A stretch of DNA of 64,000 nucleotides from Clostridiales bacterium (lineage in GTDB: Bacteria > Bacillota > Clostridia > Christensenellales > Aristaeellaceae), in NCBI GenBank assembly GCA_015056145.1, contig SVGY01000007.1, forward strand, positions 49,249 to 113,248, in the 5' to 3' direction. The notes under the pieces were generated by a model that made no database searches, was not told the origin of the DNA, and was given only the letters and a program-made list of their open reading frames with translations. Positions within the stretch are counted from its first letter, which is position 1. Each line of letters opens with the position of its first letter. Made by a program: the position numbers and the translations under genes. Below are positions 50,423 through 59,316 of the stretch, one piece after another.

Positions 50423-52201
50423 ATGAGCGAGACCAGAATCAATCCCGCCGCTTTTGGCGCAATGCCTGAAAAGGAAAAAAGACTGATGCTGGGCAACGAA
50501 GCCGTTGCCTTTGGCGCATGGGAAGCCGGTGTGAAGGTGGTTGCCAGCTACCCCGGCACCCCTTCCACGGAGATCACCGAAGTGATTTCCAAGCTGCCCG
50601 ATGTAAATGTACAGTGGGCCCCCAACGAAAAAGTGGCCGCTGAAGTGGCATTTGGTGCGGCTATGACCGGCGCACGTTCCCTGACCTGTATGAAGCATGT
50701 GGGCCTTAACGTGGCTGCCGACCCGGTATTCACCGCTGCCTATACCGGTGTGAACGGCGGCATGATCCTTGCCGTGGCGGATGATCCTGCCATGCATTCC
50801 AGTCAGAACGAACAGGACAGCCGCTATTATGCCAGGGCTGCCCATATCCCCATGCTGGAGCCGGCAGACAGCCAGGAATGCTCCGATTTTGTGAAGCTTG
50901 GTTACAGGATCAGCGAGGAACTGGACACTCCCGTGTTCCTGCGCCTGACCACCCGTATTGCCCATGCCCGCAGCGAAGTGGCCCTTGAACGCCGTGAGGA
51001 CGTGCCTGTAAAGCCTTACGAAAAGAACGTCATGAAGAATGTCATGATGCCCGGCATGGCCAGGAAGCGTCATCTTCATGTGGAAAAGCGGGAGGAATTC
51101 CTTGCAAGGGCAGCCAACGAAATGCCCATCAACCGTGTGGAAATGCGGGACAGCAAGGTGGGCATCATCACCAGCGGCGCATGCTATCAGTATGTGCGGG
51201 AAGCGCTGCCTGAAGCCAGCACTCTCAAACTGGGCATGGTGTATCCCTTGCCCATGGAGCTGATCCGCAACTTTGCGTCCAAAGTGGAAAAGCTTATTGT
51301 GATTGAGGAACTGGAAGGCCTCATCGAGAAGGATATCGCCGCCGCCGGCATTCCGGTGGAAGGCAAGAAATACACCGGCATTCAGGGCGAGCTGAGCGTT
51401 GAGAAGCTCCGCAATATCTTCAGGGGAGAAGCGGTGCCGGAAGTGGAAGGCGCAAACGAGCTGCCTGCCCGTCCCCCGGTGCTGTGCCCCGGCTGCCCCC
51501 ACCGTGGTGTGTTTTTCGTGCTGAATCGCCTGGGCCTCCGGGTTATGGGCGATATCGGCTGCTACACCCTTGCGGCCTTGCCGCCCCTTAACGCCATCGA
51601 CGCATGCCTGTGCATGGGCGCAAGCATCGGCATGGCCAGCGGCGCAGAGCGTGCCAACGGCAAGGAGTTTTCCAAAAAGACCGTTGCAGTGCTTGGAGAC
51701 AGTACCTTCATCCACAGCGGCATTACCGGCCTGGTGGATGCGGTGTACAACCAGGAAAGCATTACCGTGCTGATTCTGGACAACCGCATCACCGGTATGA
51801 CCGGCCATCAGCAGAACCCTGCCACCGGTCTGGATATCCACAATCAGCCTGCGCCCCAGCTGAATCTGGAAAAGATGGTGGAGGCCTGCGGCGTTAACGA
51901 TATTCAGGTGGTGGATCCCTTCGATCTGGCATCCATGCACAAGGCCGTCAGCGGCGCAGTGAGCCGGGATGAGGTGAGCGTGATCATCGCCCGTCGCCCC
52001 TGCGCACTGCTTAGTAAGCAGACCTGTCCGCCCCTGCGCATCGACGGCTGCAAAAACTGCGGCGCATGCATGAAGCTGTCCTGCCCTGCCATCGAGCGTG
52101 GCGAAAACGGCGTCAGCATCAATCCGGCCCTTTGCATCGGCTGCGGTATGTGCGCACAGGTATGTCCCTTTAAGGCCATCAAGAGCGGGGAGGAAGCATG
52201 A
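50423..52201 (+). CDS. iorA: Indolepyruvate:ferredoxin oxidoreductase, alpha subunit
   Basis: 592 residues. The N-terminal pyrimidine-binding domain begins GNEAVAFGAWEAGVKVVASYPGTPSTE; the TPP-binding domain is near residues 350-510 (CPGCPHRG, GDIGCYTLA, GDSTFIHSG); the C-terminus (about 535-590) has two ferredoxin-like 4Fe-4S clusters, CKNCGACMKLSCP and CIGCGMCAQVCP. With IorB it oxidises aryl pyruvates (from Trp, Phe, Tyr) to arylacetyl-CoA, reducing ferredoxin. The length is normal. It follows paaK after 18 bases. Confidence 0.97.
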   Translation: MSETRINPAAFGAMPEKEKRLMLGNEAVAFGAWEAGVKVVASYPGTPSTEITEVISKLPDVNVQWAPNEKVAAEVAFGAAMTGARSLTCMKHVGLNVAADPVFTAAYTGVNGGMILAVADDPAMHSSQNEQDSRYYARAAHIPMLEPADSQECSDFVKLGYRISEELDTPVFLRLTTRIAHARSEVALERREDVPVKPYEKNVMKNVMMPGMARKRHLHVEKREEFLARAANEMPINRVEMRDSKVGIITSGACYQYVREALPEASTLKLGMVYPLPMELIRNFASKVEKLIVIEELEGLIEKDIAAAGIPVEGKKYTGIQGELSVEKLRNIFRGEAVPEVEGANELPARPPVLCPGCPHRGVFFVLNRLGLRVMGDIGCYTLAALPPLNAIDACLCMGASIGMASGAERANGKEFSKKTVAVLGDSTFIHSGITGLVDAVYNQESITVLILDNRITGMTGHQQNPATGLDIHNQPAPQLNLEKMVEACGVNDIQVVDPFDLASMHKAVSGAVSRDEVSVIIARRPCALLSKQTCPPLRIDGCKNCGACMKLSCPAIERGENGVSINPALCIGCGMCAQVCPFKAIKSGEEA

Positions 52202-52773
52202 TGAAAGCGAAGTTTGATTTGGTAATTGTTGGCGTTGGCGGCCAGGGCACCCTGCTGGCCAGCAAAATTCTGGGCCGCCTTGCCATGAATGCAGATCTGG
52301 GCGTGAAGGTGAGCGAGGTTCACGGCATGAGTCAGCGTGGCGGCAGCGTAATTACCCACGTCCGTGTGGGCGAGGAAGTTTTTGCACCCATGGTGCCGCT
52401 GGGCCAGGCGGATTATCTCCTCAGCTTTGAAATGCTGGAAGCCGCCCGTGCCGCTGCTTACCTCAAAAAGGACGGTATTGCCATCGTCAATACCCAGCGC
52501 ATTTCCCCCATGCCTGTAGTGACCGGCGCAATGGCCTATCCGGAAAACCCGGAAAAACTGCTGGAAGGTCACCGGTTTGAAGCGACGGATGCTCTCAAAA
52601 TGGCCATCGAGGCTGGTAATCAGAAGGCGCTGAACCTGGTGCTGCTGGGCATGTTGGCCCGCCATCTGGAATTCAGCAATGAAGAATGGTACGAGGCCAT
52701 CGGTGCCTGCGTACCCCGCAAAACTCTCAGCGTGAACATTGCGGCCTTTGATATGGGCCGGATGCTTGCATAA
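52201..52773 (+). CDS. iorB: Indolepyruvate:ferredoxin oxidoreductase, beta subunit
   Basis: 190 residues. GVGGQGTLLASKILG (near 12-26) and VHGMSQRGGSVITHVRVG are the gamma-domain signatures of 2-oxoacid:ferredoxin oxidoreductases. It forms the IorAB heterodimer. Two ATGs overlap the iorA stop: 52198 and 52201; GGGGAGG has 7-base spacing to the second, so I use that one. Confidence 0.97.
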   Translation: MKAKFDLVIVGVGGQGTLLASKILGRLAMNADLGVKVSEVHGMSQRGGSVITHVRVGEEVFAPMVPLGQADYLLSFEMLEAARAAAYLKKDGIAIVNTQRISPMPVVTGAMAYPENPEKLLEGHRFEATDALKMAIEAGNQKALNLVLLGMLARHLEFSNEEWYEAIGACVPRKTLSVNIAAFDMGRMLA

Positions 52774-52813
52774 AAAATTCGCAGGAAGAATGGAAGAAAG
52801 GTAGTTGATTGCG

Positions 52814-54118
52814 ATGGAACACAAGTATTGGAACAAAACCATGGAAACCATGCCCCGGGAACAACTCCGGGCCATTCAGGACGAGCGCCTTCGGGATGTG
52901 GTGCGCCGCTGCTATGAGAATGTGCCCTTCTACCGGGATAAGATGCAAAAGCTGGGCATCACCCCCAAGGATATCCGGGGTGTATGCGATATTGAGCTTT
53001 TGCCCTTTACCGAAAAGCAGGATCTCCGGGACAACTACCCCTTCGGCATGTTTGCAGTGCCCACCAGCGAGATTGTTCGTATTCACGCTTCCAGCGGCAC
53101 CACCGGCAAACCCACTGTGGCGGGCTACACCAGCGGCGACGTGGATCGCTGGGCAGAGCTGATGGCCCGTGCGCTGTACTGCGCTGGTGTGGGCAAGAAC
53201 GACATCGTTCAGGTTGCCTACGGCTACGGCCTGTTCACTGGTGGCCTTGGCGCACACTACGGCGCAGAACGTGTGGGCGCAAGCACAATCCCCATCAGTG
53301 GTGGCAATACCGTCCGCCAGCTGCTGATGATGGAGGACTTTGGCAGCACCACGCTGATGTGCACACCTTCCTACGCCCTGAATATTGCAGAGGCCATGGT
53401 ACGGGAGGGGATCACCCACGACCGTCTGAAGCTGAAGAGCGGCATTTTCGGCGCTGAACCCTGGACCGAGGAAATGCGCCAGCACATCGAGGAAAAATTG
53501 GGAATTGATGCACTGAACATCTATGGCCTCAGCGAGGTTATGGGCCCCGGCGTATCCATGGAATGCATGGCCAAGGACGGCATGCATATCTGGGAGGATC
53601 ACTTCCTGCCCGAAGTGATCGGCGAGGATGGAAAGGGCTTGCCTTACGGCCAGCAGGGAGACCTGACCTTCACCACCCTTACCAAGCACGGCATGCCCCT
53701 GCTCCGTTACCGTACTCACGACCTGTGCGTGCTCACTGACGAACCCTGCGCCTGCGGACGTACCCATGTGCGCATGGGCCGCATCATGGGCCGCACCGAC
53801 GATATGCTCATCATCCGTGGCGTGAATGTGTTCCCCAGCCAGATCGAGCATGCGCTGATGCAGGTGGAGGGCGTTTCTCCCCAGTACCACATTGTGGTGG
53901 ACCGCATCGGCAACCTGGATACCATGGAAGTACAGGTGGAAATGAAGCCCGAAATGATGAGCGATACCGTGAAGGATATGGAAAGCCTCTCTGCAAAGAT
54001 TCAGGCATCGGTGGCTGCCCACGCACTGGTAAACGCCAAGATCAAGCTGTGTCAGCCTGGCTCCCTGCCCCGCAGCGACGGCAAGGCCAAACGTGTTACC
54101 GACAACCGCAAACTGTAA
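52814..54118 (+). CDS. paaK: Phenylacetate-CoA ligase family protein (second copy)
   Basis: 434 residues, paralogous to the enzyme at 49112. SSGTTGKP at 93-100, [12 protein letters not shown] near 238 and [20 protein letters not shown] near 330-349 are intact. Both copies flank iorAB, so they may prefer different aryl acids (phenyl, indolyl or 4-hydroxyphenyl). The ATG at 52814 is chosen since the protein aligns from there; AAAGGTAG is 12 bases away. Confidence 0.93.
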   Translation: MEHKYWNKTMETMPREQLRAIQDERLRDVVRRCYENVPFYRDKMQKLGITPKDIRGVCDIELLPFTEKQDLRDNYPFGMFAVPTSEIVRIHASSGTTGKPTVAGYTSGDVDRWAELMARALYCAGVGKNDIVQVAYGYGLFTGGLGAHYGAERVGASTIPISGGNTVRQLLMMEDFGSTTLMCTPSYALNIAEAMVREGITHDRLKLKSGIFGAEPWTEEMRQHIEEKLGIDALNIYGLSEVMGPGVSMECMAKDGMHIWEDHFLPEVIGEDGKGLPYGQQGDLTFTTLTKHGMPLLRYRTHDLCVLTDEPCACGRTHVRMGRIMGRTDDMLIIRGVNVFPSQIEHALMQVEGVSPQYHIVVDRIGNLDTMEVQVEMKPEMMSDTVKDMESLSAKIQASVAAHALVNAKIKLCQPGSLPRSDGKAKRVTDNRKL

Positions 54119-54151
54119 TAATTCCGGAAAAGAATTTGAGGAGGTAGAATT

Positions 54152-54583
54152 ATGCACGTTAAGCAGATTTCCGTTTTTATCGAAAACACGCCCGGCAAGT
54201 TGGCCGCTTTTACCAAGCTTCTTGGCGAAAACGGCATTGACCTGGTCTCCCTCTCCGTGGCTGACACCACCAACTTCGGCATCCTCCGGGGCATCGTTGC
54301 GGATTACGAACGTGCTGTCCAGCTGATTGCCGATAATGGATATACCGTCAAGCTGACGGACGTGCTGGCTGTGAAGGTGCCGGATACCCCCGGCGGACTG
54401 GCTCAGGTTCTGGACGTGCTGGCTGAAAACAACATCGTTGTGGAATACCTGTACAGCTTTGTGCGCAGTGCAGGCAACCACGCTCTGATCATCTTCCGGG
54501 TGGATCAGCTGGAAGAGGCAGAGGTTATTCTGGAAAAGGCGGGAGTACAGATGCTCTCCCAGCAGGAAGTAAGGGGTCTGTGA
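54152..54583 (+). CDS. ACT-domain regulatory protein
   Basis: 143 residues made of two ACT domains (about 3-66 and 72-137; FIENTPGKLAAFTKLLGENGIDL, then VPDTPGGLAQVLDVLAENNIVV). Such stand-alone proteins are often next to paaK and ior and presumably sense an aromatic or branched amino acid. GAGGAGG precedes the ATG. It probably ends the aromatic cluster. Confidence 0.93.
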   Translation: MHVKQISVFIENTPGKLAAFTKLLGENGIDLVSLSVADTTNFGILRGIVADYERAVQLIADNGYTVKLTDVLAVKVPDTPGGLAQVLDVLAENNIVVEYLYSFVRSAGNHALIIFRVDQLEEAEVILEKAGVQMLSQQEVRGL

Positions 54584-54589
54584 GGCTGA

Positions 54590-55702
54590 ATGCTGCGCAA
54601 AAATTTTGTAACCATTGATTTGGCGGCCATCCGCCACAACTATGCCCTGCAAAAGAAACTGGCCGGCCCGGATGTTGAGGTGATGGCCGTGGTGAAGGCT
54701 GATGCCTATGGACATGGCATGAGCGAAGCTGCGGACACCCTTTTCAGGGACGGCGTGCGTCATTTTGCAGTGGCACTGGCGGAGGAAGGAATCCAGCTGC
54801 GCAATAACGGTATTGAAGGGGAAATCCTGATTCTTGGCGCTGCCACGAAGGATGCGGCGGCTCAGGCCATCCGCTATGATTTGACCCAGACCGTATTCAC
54901 CGTCGAGATGCTTTCCTTTCTGGAAAACGAGGCGGCAAAGCAGGATCGTCAGGCACTGGTGCATATCAAACTGGATACAGGCATGGGGCGCATCGGCCTG
55001 CGTACCGAAGAGGAGGCCCGGGAGCTCAATAAGCTCCTGGGCGCCTGCCCCCATGTGAAGGCTACGGGTATCTATACCCATTTTGCGGTGGCGGATGAGC
55101 CCCTTGATGGAGGGCAGCTCAATCCGTTCACCAGGGAACAGCTTCGCCGTTTTGAGCAGCTCAGGGGCTGCTTTGATTCGGCGCTGACTGCCCATGTGGC
55201 CAACAGCGCCATGGGTCTGCTGCAGCCCGGACAGTATCAGATGGTACGGCAGGGTATTTCCCTTTATGGTTATCCCCCTGTGGAAACCAACCTGGAATTC
55301 CGGCCTGCCTTGCGCTGGCAGACGGAGATCACCCATGTGAAGGATGTGTTTCCCGGCGACGCCATCGGTTACGGCTGCACCTTTGTGGCGGATAAGCCCA
55401 TGCGCATCGCCACAGTGGCGGTGGGATACGGCGACGGCTATCACCGCTCAGCCAGCAACCGTGGCCATATGCTGGTGCATGGAAAGCGTGCGCCCATCGT
55501 GGGCAGGGTCTGCATGGACCAGACTATGGTGGATGTGACGGATATTCCCGGCGTAACTCCGGGAGATGAGGTTGTTCTCATCGGTGCGCAAGGAGAAGAA
55601 TTCCTCTCTGCCGAGGAACTGGCAAGGGCTGCAGATACCATCAGTTATGAAGTGCTGCTGGCTATCAGCCTCCGTGTACCCAAGCAGTTTATTGGTCAGT
55701 GA
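54590..55702 (+). CDS. alr: Alanine racemase
   Basis: 370 residues. Lys36 in VVKADAYGHG binds PLP and IGYGCT near residue 260 holds the second catalytic Tyr. It makes D-alanine for peptidoglycan. It begins 6 bases after the ACT gene, with TGAGG as a weak ribosome binding site, so it may be cotranscribed with the aromatic cluster although functionally unrelated. Confidence 0.96.
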   Translation: MLRKNFVTIDLAAIRHNYALQKKLAGPDVEVMAVVKADAYGHGMSEAADTLFRDGVRHFAVALAEEGIQLRNNGIEGEILILGAATKDAAAQAIRYDLTQTVFTVEMLSFLENEAAKQDRQALVHIKLDTGMGRIGLRTEEEARELNKLLGACPHVKATGIYTHFAVADEPLDGGQLNPFTREQLRRFEQLRGCFDSALTAHVANSAMGLLQPGQYQMVRQGISLYGYPPVETNLEFRPALRWQTEITHVKDVFPGDAIGYGCTFVADKPMRIATVAVGYGDGYHRSASNRGHMLVHGKRAPIVGRVCMDQTMVDVTDIPGVTPGDEVVLIGAQGEEFLSAEELARAADTISYEVLLAISLRVPKQFIGQ

Positions 55703-55747
55703 GTTTTGCCGTGCCCCGTTTTTGAGGGCGGGAAGGAATAGATTACG

Positions 55748-56542
55748 ATGAAGAAAGAAAATATAGAGATTGTAGAAAAGCCTTATCTAAAGGGAAGCTG
55801 GTACGGAAAGGACGCACTGAAGCTGATTCCCAAAAAGTTTTTCGGCATGCTGGGCATCGTGCTGCTGTATTTTCTCGGCGGATTGCTTTTGAACCTGGGA
55901 AGCCTTTTTGGAACCATCCTGCCCATGACCTGCCTGGTTGTGGTGGTGGCTGTGTACCAGTTCAATAAAGGGCAGGATCACGGCGCATCCGACGTGGCTT
56001 TTGGAGAAATTCTCTACGGCCAGCAGGAACAGGGTAAAAGCATTGTTCCAAGCGACCGGGAACGCTGCTACCATCCCTTCAAGGGCTTCTTTGTGGCGCT
56101 TTTGGCAGCTTTGCCCTTTGTGGTGGTGGCGGCAGTATACGCCTTTATGGCAAAAAAGGCCTACTATACCCTCGGTACGCTGCCATCCTTTATGGATGGG
56201 ATGATGCAGCAGGACGAGTTTGCCGGTGCGCTGAACTACTATGTGCAGCGGGAACCTCTTGCGGCGCTGGATGTGCTGCGGGTCATTGTACGGGGAATGT
56301 GCATGCCCTTGATATCCGTGATGACGCAGCTGGGCGATAACGCAGTGCTGGTGGCCGAACGGCTCACGCCGCTGTTTTTGCTCATTGCGCCGCTGTGCTA
56401 TGGATTTGGCTATTTTTCCGGTCCCTCCGTCCGCACCAAGATCAATACGGGAATCAAGATCGGTGTGGAGAAGAAGTTGAAAAAGCAGCGCAAGGAACGC
56501 CGCAAACGTCAGCGGAGCAATACGCCCGAAAGGTTGATCTGA
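55748..56542 (+). CDS. Membrane protein of unknown function
   Basis: 264 residues with four hydrophobic segments (about 34-52, 54-70, 114-136, 208-224) and a strongly basic C-terminus (KKLKKQRKERRKRQR, about 241-255). I do not recognise a family. It is followed after 4 bases by rsmD and is likely in the same transcript. GGGAAGGAAT precedes the ATG. Confidence 0.7.
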   Translation: MKKENIEIVEKPYLKGSWYGKDALKLIPKKFFGMLGIVLLYFLGGLLLNLGSLFGTILPMTCLVVVVAVYQFNKGQDHGASDVAFGEILYGQQEQGKSIVPSDRERCYHPFKGFFVALLAALPFVVVAAVYAFMAKKAYYTLGTLPSFMDGMMQQDEFAGALNYYVQREPLAALDVLRVIVRGMCMPLISVMTQLGDNAVLVAERLTPLFLLIAPLCYGFGYFSGPSVRTKINTGIKIGVEKKLKKQRKERRKRQRSNTPERLI

Positions 56543-56546
56543 GAAT

Positions 56547-57110
56547 ATGCGAATCATCGCAGGAACCGCCCGTGGAACTCAGCTTTTTGCGCCCAGGGGC
56601 ATGGATACCCGTCCCACCACGGACAAGGTGAAGGAGTCCCTGTTTAATATGCTTCAGGGCGAAGTAGAGGAAGCCTCGGTGCTGGATCTGTTTTCCGGCA
56701 GCGGCGGGTTGGGGCTGGAATGCCTGAGCCGGGGTGCAGAGTGCGCCGTATTGGTGGATCAGTCCCGGGAGGCCATTGGCTGCATCCGCCGAAATGTGGA
56801 CAAGCTTCGCTTCGGCGACAGATCCACGGTGCTGGCCATGGACTGGCAGAAGGCCGCAGGCCAGCTTGCAGCGCAGGGACGGCAGTTTGATCTGGTGTTT
56901 CTCGATCCGCCCTACCGCATGGATGACCTGCGGGATATGTGCGACCTGCTGGCAGCCAAAGGCCTGCTGGCAGAGGAGGCTCTGGTGGTATGGGAGCGCA
57001 AAAGCGGCTCGGACAAGCAGCTGTCTGCCAGGTTTAGCCTTATCAAGCAGCGGGAATACGGCGAAACGGAGATCTGTTTTTACCGATATTCTTTGGAGGA
57101 AAAAGCATGA
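56547..57110 (+). CDS. rsmD: 16S rRNA (guanine966-N2)-methyltransferase
   Basis: 187 residues. SAM-binding VLDLFSGSGGLGLE at 45-58 and the catalytic DPPY at 120-123. Typical neighbour of coaD, which overlaps its end by 4 bases (ATGA). Confidence 0.95.
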   Translation: MRIIAGTARGTQLFAPRGMDTRPTTDKVKESLFNMLQGEVEEASVLDLFSGSGGLGLECLSRGAECAVLVDQSREAIGCIRRNVDKLRFGDRSTVLAMDWQKAAGQLAAQGRQFDLVFLDPPYRMDDLRDMCDLLAAKGLLAEEALVVWERKSGSDKQLSARFSLIKQREYGETEICFYRYSLEEKA

Positions 57111-57601
57111 GTCATAACGTGTGCGTCTATCCGGGAAGTTTCGACCCTGTTACCAAGGGCCATATGGATATTATCACCCGGGCGGCAAAGTTGTTTCCGG
57201 AGGTAGTGGTGGCCGTGCTCATCAATCCCGCCAAGGCCGGCAGTTTTACCGTGGAAAAACGGCTGAATATGCTCCGCAAGGCATGCGCTCATCTGGAAAA
57301 CGTGCGTGTGGATCATTTTGACGGGCTCTTGGTGGATTATATGCACAAGACCGGCGCAAAGGTAGTGGTTCGTGGGCTGAGGGCTGTGTCGGATTTTGAA
57401 AACGAGTTCCAGATGGCACAGGTCAACCATCAGATGGCGCCTGATGTGGAAACGCTCTTTATGATGACCTCGCCGGAATGCGCTTACCTCAGTTCCAGTG
57501 TGGTGAGGGAGATTGCCCGTTTTGACGGGGATATTTCTGATTTTGTTCCACCCTGCATCCTCGAGGATGTAAAAAATACCTTAACCGGCAATAATCAGTG
57601 A
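57107..57601 (+). CDS. coaD: Phosphopantetheine adenylyltransferase
   Basis: 164 residues. YPGSFDPVTKGHMD contains the (H/T)xGH nucleotidyltransferase motif, and YLSSSVVREI is the second active-site loop. Penultimate step of CoA synthesis. Translationally coupled to rsmD. Confidence 0.97.
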   Translation: MSHNVCVYPGSFDPVTKGHMDIITRAAKLFPEVVVAVLINPAKAGSFTVEKRLNMLRKACAHLENVRVDHFDGLLVDYMHKTGAKVVVRGLRAVSDFENEFQMAQVNHQMAPDVETLFMMTSPECAYLSSSVVREIARFDGDISDFVPPCILEDVKNTLTGNNQ

Positions 57602-57620
57602 CTGTTTTGGAGGATTGAAA

Positions 57621-58259
57621 ATGCAGGTGCAATCGGACGATATCAAGATTTTCGCAAGCAAGCTGGCGGACCTTGAGGAAATGGTCATGCAGGCAAAAAG
57701 GGTTCCCCTGAGCAATATGTGCATGGTGGACCGGGAAAGAACGCTGGGAATCATCAGCGATTTGATCCACAACTCTCCCAAGGTGTTCCAGCACTGCCAG
57801 GAGATCGTGGGGCAGGAAAGCGTTATCCTTGCTGAGGCCAACAAGAAGGCCCAGGCCACCATGGAGAGTGCATCCAAGCAGGCGGGTGGCATCGTCAGCG
57901 ATGCCCGTCAGAAGGCCAACCATCGCATGCAGGAAGCGCAGAGCCAGTCCCAGGATGCGCTGAACAAGGCACAGATGCAGGCAGCAGCTATGATCCGGGA
58001 GGCCCAGGAAAATGCCCAGAATATGGTCAAGGATGCGGAAGCCCGGGCTGCGCATATGGTAAGCCAGCAGGAAATCGTTGCCCGTGCCACCATGGAGGCA
58101 GAGGAGTGCAGGCAGCAGGCCTCCGACCAGGTGGACAGGCTGTATGCGGATGTGTATCAGCATATTGACGATGTGCTGGCGCAAGTGGATCGTTCCCTCA
58201 GCGACAAGCTGACGGATATCCGCATGACCCGCCAGCAACTGGATCAGAGCATGCGCTGA
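57621..58259 (+). CDS. Coiled-coil protein, DivIVA- or ATPase-b-like
   Basis: 212 residues, dominated by a long coiled coil (about 75-170) rich in Ala, Gln, Glu and Met. No membrane helix, so it is not an ATP synthase b subunit despite resembling one; a DivIVA-like scaffold is more likely. GGAGG lies 7 bases before the ATG at 57621. Proteins of this kind commonly follow coaD in Clostridia; function unknown. Confidence 0.7.
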   Translation: MQVQSDDIKIFASKLADLEEMVMQAKRVPLSNMCMVDRERTLGIISDLIHNSPKVFQHCQEIVGQESVILAEANKKAQATMESASKQAGGIVSDARQKANHRMQEAQSQSQDALNKAQMQAAAMIREAQENAQNMVKDAEARAAHMVSQQEIVARATMEAEECRQQASDQVDRLYADVYQHIDDVLAQVDRSLSDKLTDIRMTRQQLDQSMR

Positions 58260-58347
58260 TCTGGCAGGACTTGTCACGGATGAACCCTTCCGTACGGGCC
58301 AAAATAGCGTTGTTGTAATACGCCGCTGGCTCGCAGGAGGGAACGCC

Positions 58348-59316
58348 ATGACAAAAACAAAAATATCCTTAGGCGTTATCGCCGTCACGGTTCTGACGGT
58401 GGCAACGCTTTTTCTTTTGCCGTTGCCGCAGAAAATCACCGTGCGCACGGAAAGAGCGACCCGTGGTAGCCTTATGGATACGCTTTTGCTGGAAGGCGTG
58501 ATGGGCTACGGGGAGGAAAGGCCATTTGTAAGCTTGCAGAACGGGATTATCCGCCGGGTATATGTGCACAAGGGTGACAAGGTGAAAAAGGGACAACTGC
58601 TGTTTTTGATGGATATGGAAGCAGAGGAAGCGGCCATGGCTATGGTAACGGCAGAAATCAACCGTCTGGACGGAATGGAAGATGCCCTTGGAGGGCTGCT
58701 GGCAAGCAGGCGCATGGAACTGAAGGCTCAGCAGGAGACGCTGAAAGCAAGCATCGGGGCCAAACAGATACGGGCAGAGAAGGATGGAGTAATGAGCCTT
58801 GTATGCTGCCGGGAAGGCGATATGATCACCCAGGGCACTGTGCTGGGCAGCATGCACGGCGAGGAGGCAGGGATATCAGCATACATCACAATGGAATTGG
58901 CTGCCCGGCTTGACGCAGGAACGCCTGCCTTTGTGCTGGATGAAAACGGAAAGCGTCTTGGTGTAGCGAGGCTTGAACATGTCAAAGCTCCAAAGCAGGA
59001 GGAAAGCACAGGGGTAATTGTACACCAGCTGTGGTTTTCCACGGAAGCGAAATGCGTGCCTGGAAAAAGGCTGACGCTGGAGGTGATCCGATCCCTGTGG
59101 GAGGATGAAGTGCTGGTACCCCTTGAAGCGGTGAGCAAGAAAAACGAGGTGTGGCTTGTGGAGGAGGGAAAGGCCCGCCCCGTGAAGGTGAGCCTGGAAA
59201 GACAAAGCGAGGGATATGTGGCAGTACCTGCTCAGCTGGAAGGAAAGCCGGTAATCCTGCGGCCTGACGAAAGCAAGCTTACACCCGGGGGAGCGGTGGA
59301 GGTGGAAATGCCATGA
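58348..59316 (+). CDS. Membrane-fusion (HlyD/MacA-like) efflux subunit
   Basis: 322 residues. One N-terminal helix (about 7-27), a lipoyl-like hairpin with VHKGDKVKKGQLLFLMD (about 71-87), a short coiled coil (97-135) and beta domains (to 322). It works with an ABC permease; its gene overlaps the next one by 4 bases. AGGAGG precedes the ATG. Confidence 0.88.
   Translation: MTKTKISLGVIAVTVLTVATLFLLPLPQKITVRTERATRGSLMDTLLLEGVMGYGEERPFVSLQNGIIRRVYVHKGDKVKKGQLLFLMDMEAEEAAMAMVTAEINRLDGMEDALGGLLASRRMELKAQQETLKASIGAKQIRAEKDGVMSLVCCREGDMITQGTVLGSMHGEEAGISAYITMELAARLDAGTPAFVLDENGKRLGVARLEHVKAPKQEESTGVIVHQLWFSTEAKCVPGKRLTLEVIRSLWEDEVLVPLEAVSKKNEVWLVEEGKARPVKVSLERQSEGYVAVPAQLEGKPVILRPDESKLTPGGAVEVEMP

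Noticed and set aside
48911..51940. An open minus-strand frame of 1009 codons
   Set aside because: Antisense to paaK and iorA, with His/Gly-rich low-complexity translation typical of shadow frames at this GC content and no start signal.
52727..55444. An open minus-strand frame of 905 codons
   Set aside because: Antisense to the second paaK, the ACT gene and alr; no ribosome binding site and no recognisable domain.
57621..58259. ATP synthase subunit b
   Set aside because: The coiled coil resembles it, but there is no N-terminal membrane helix and no other atp gene is near.
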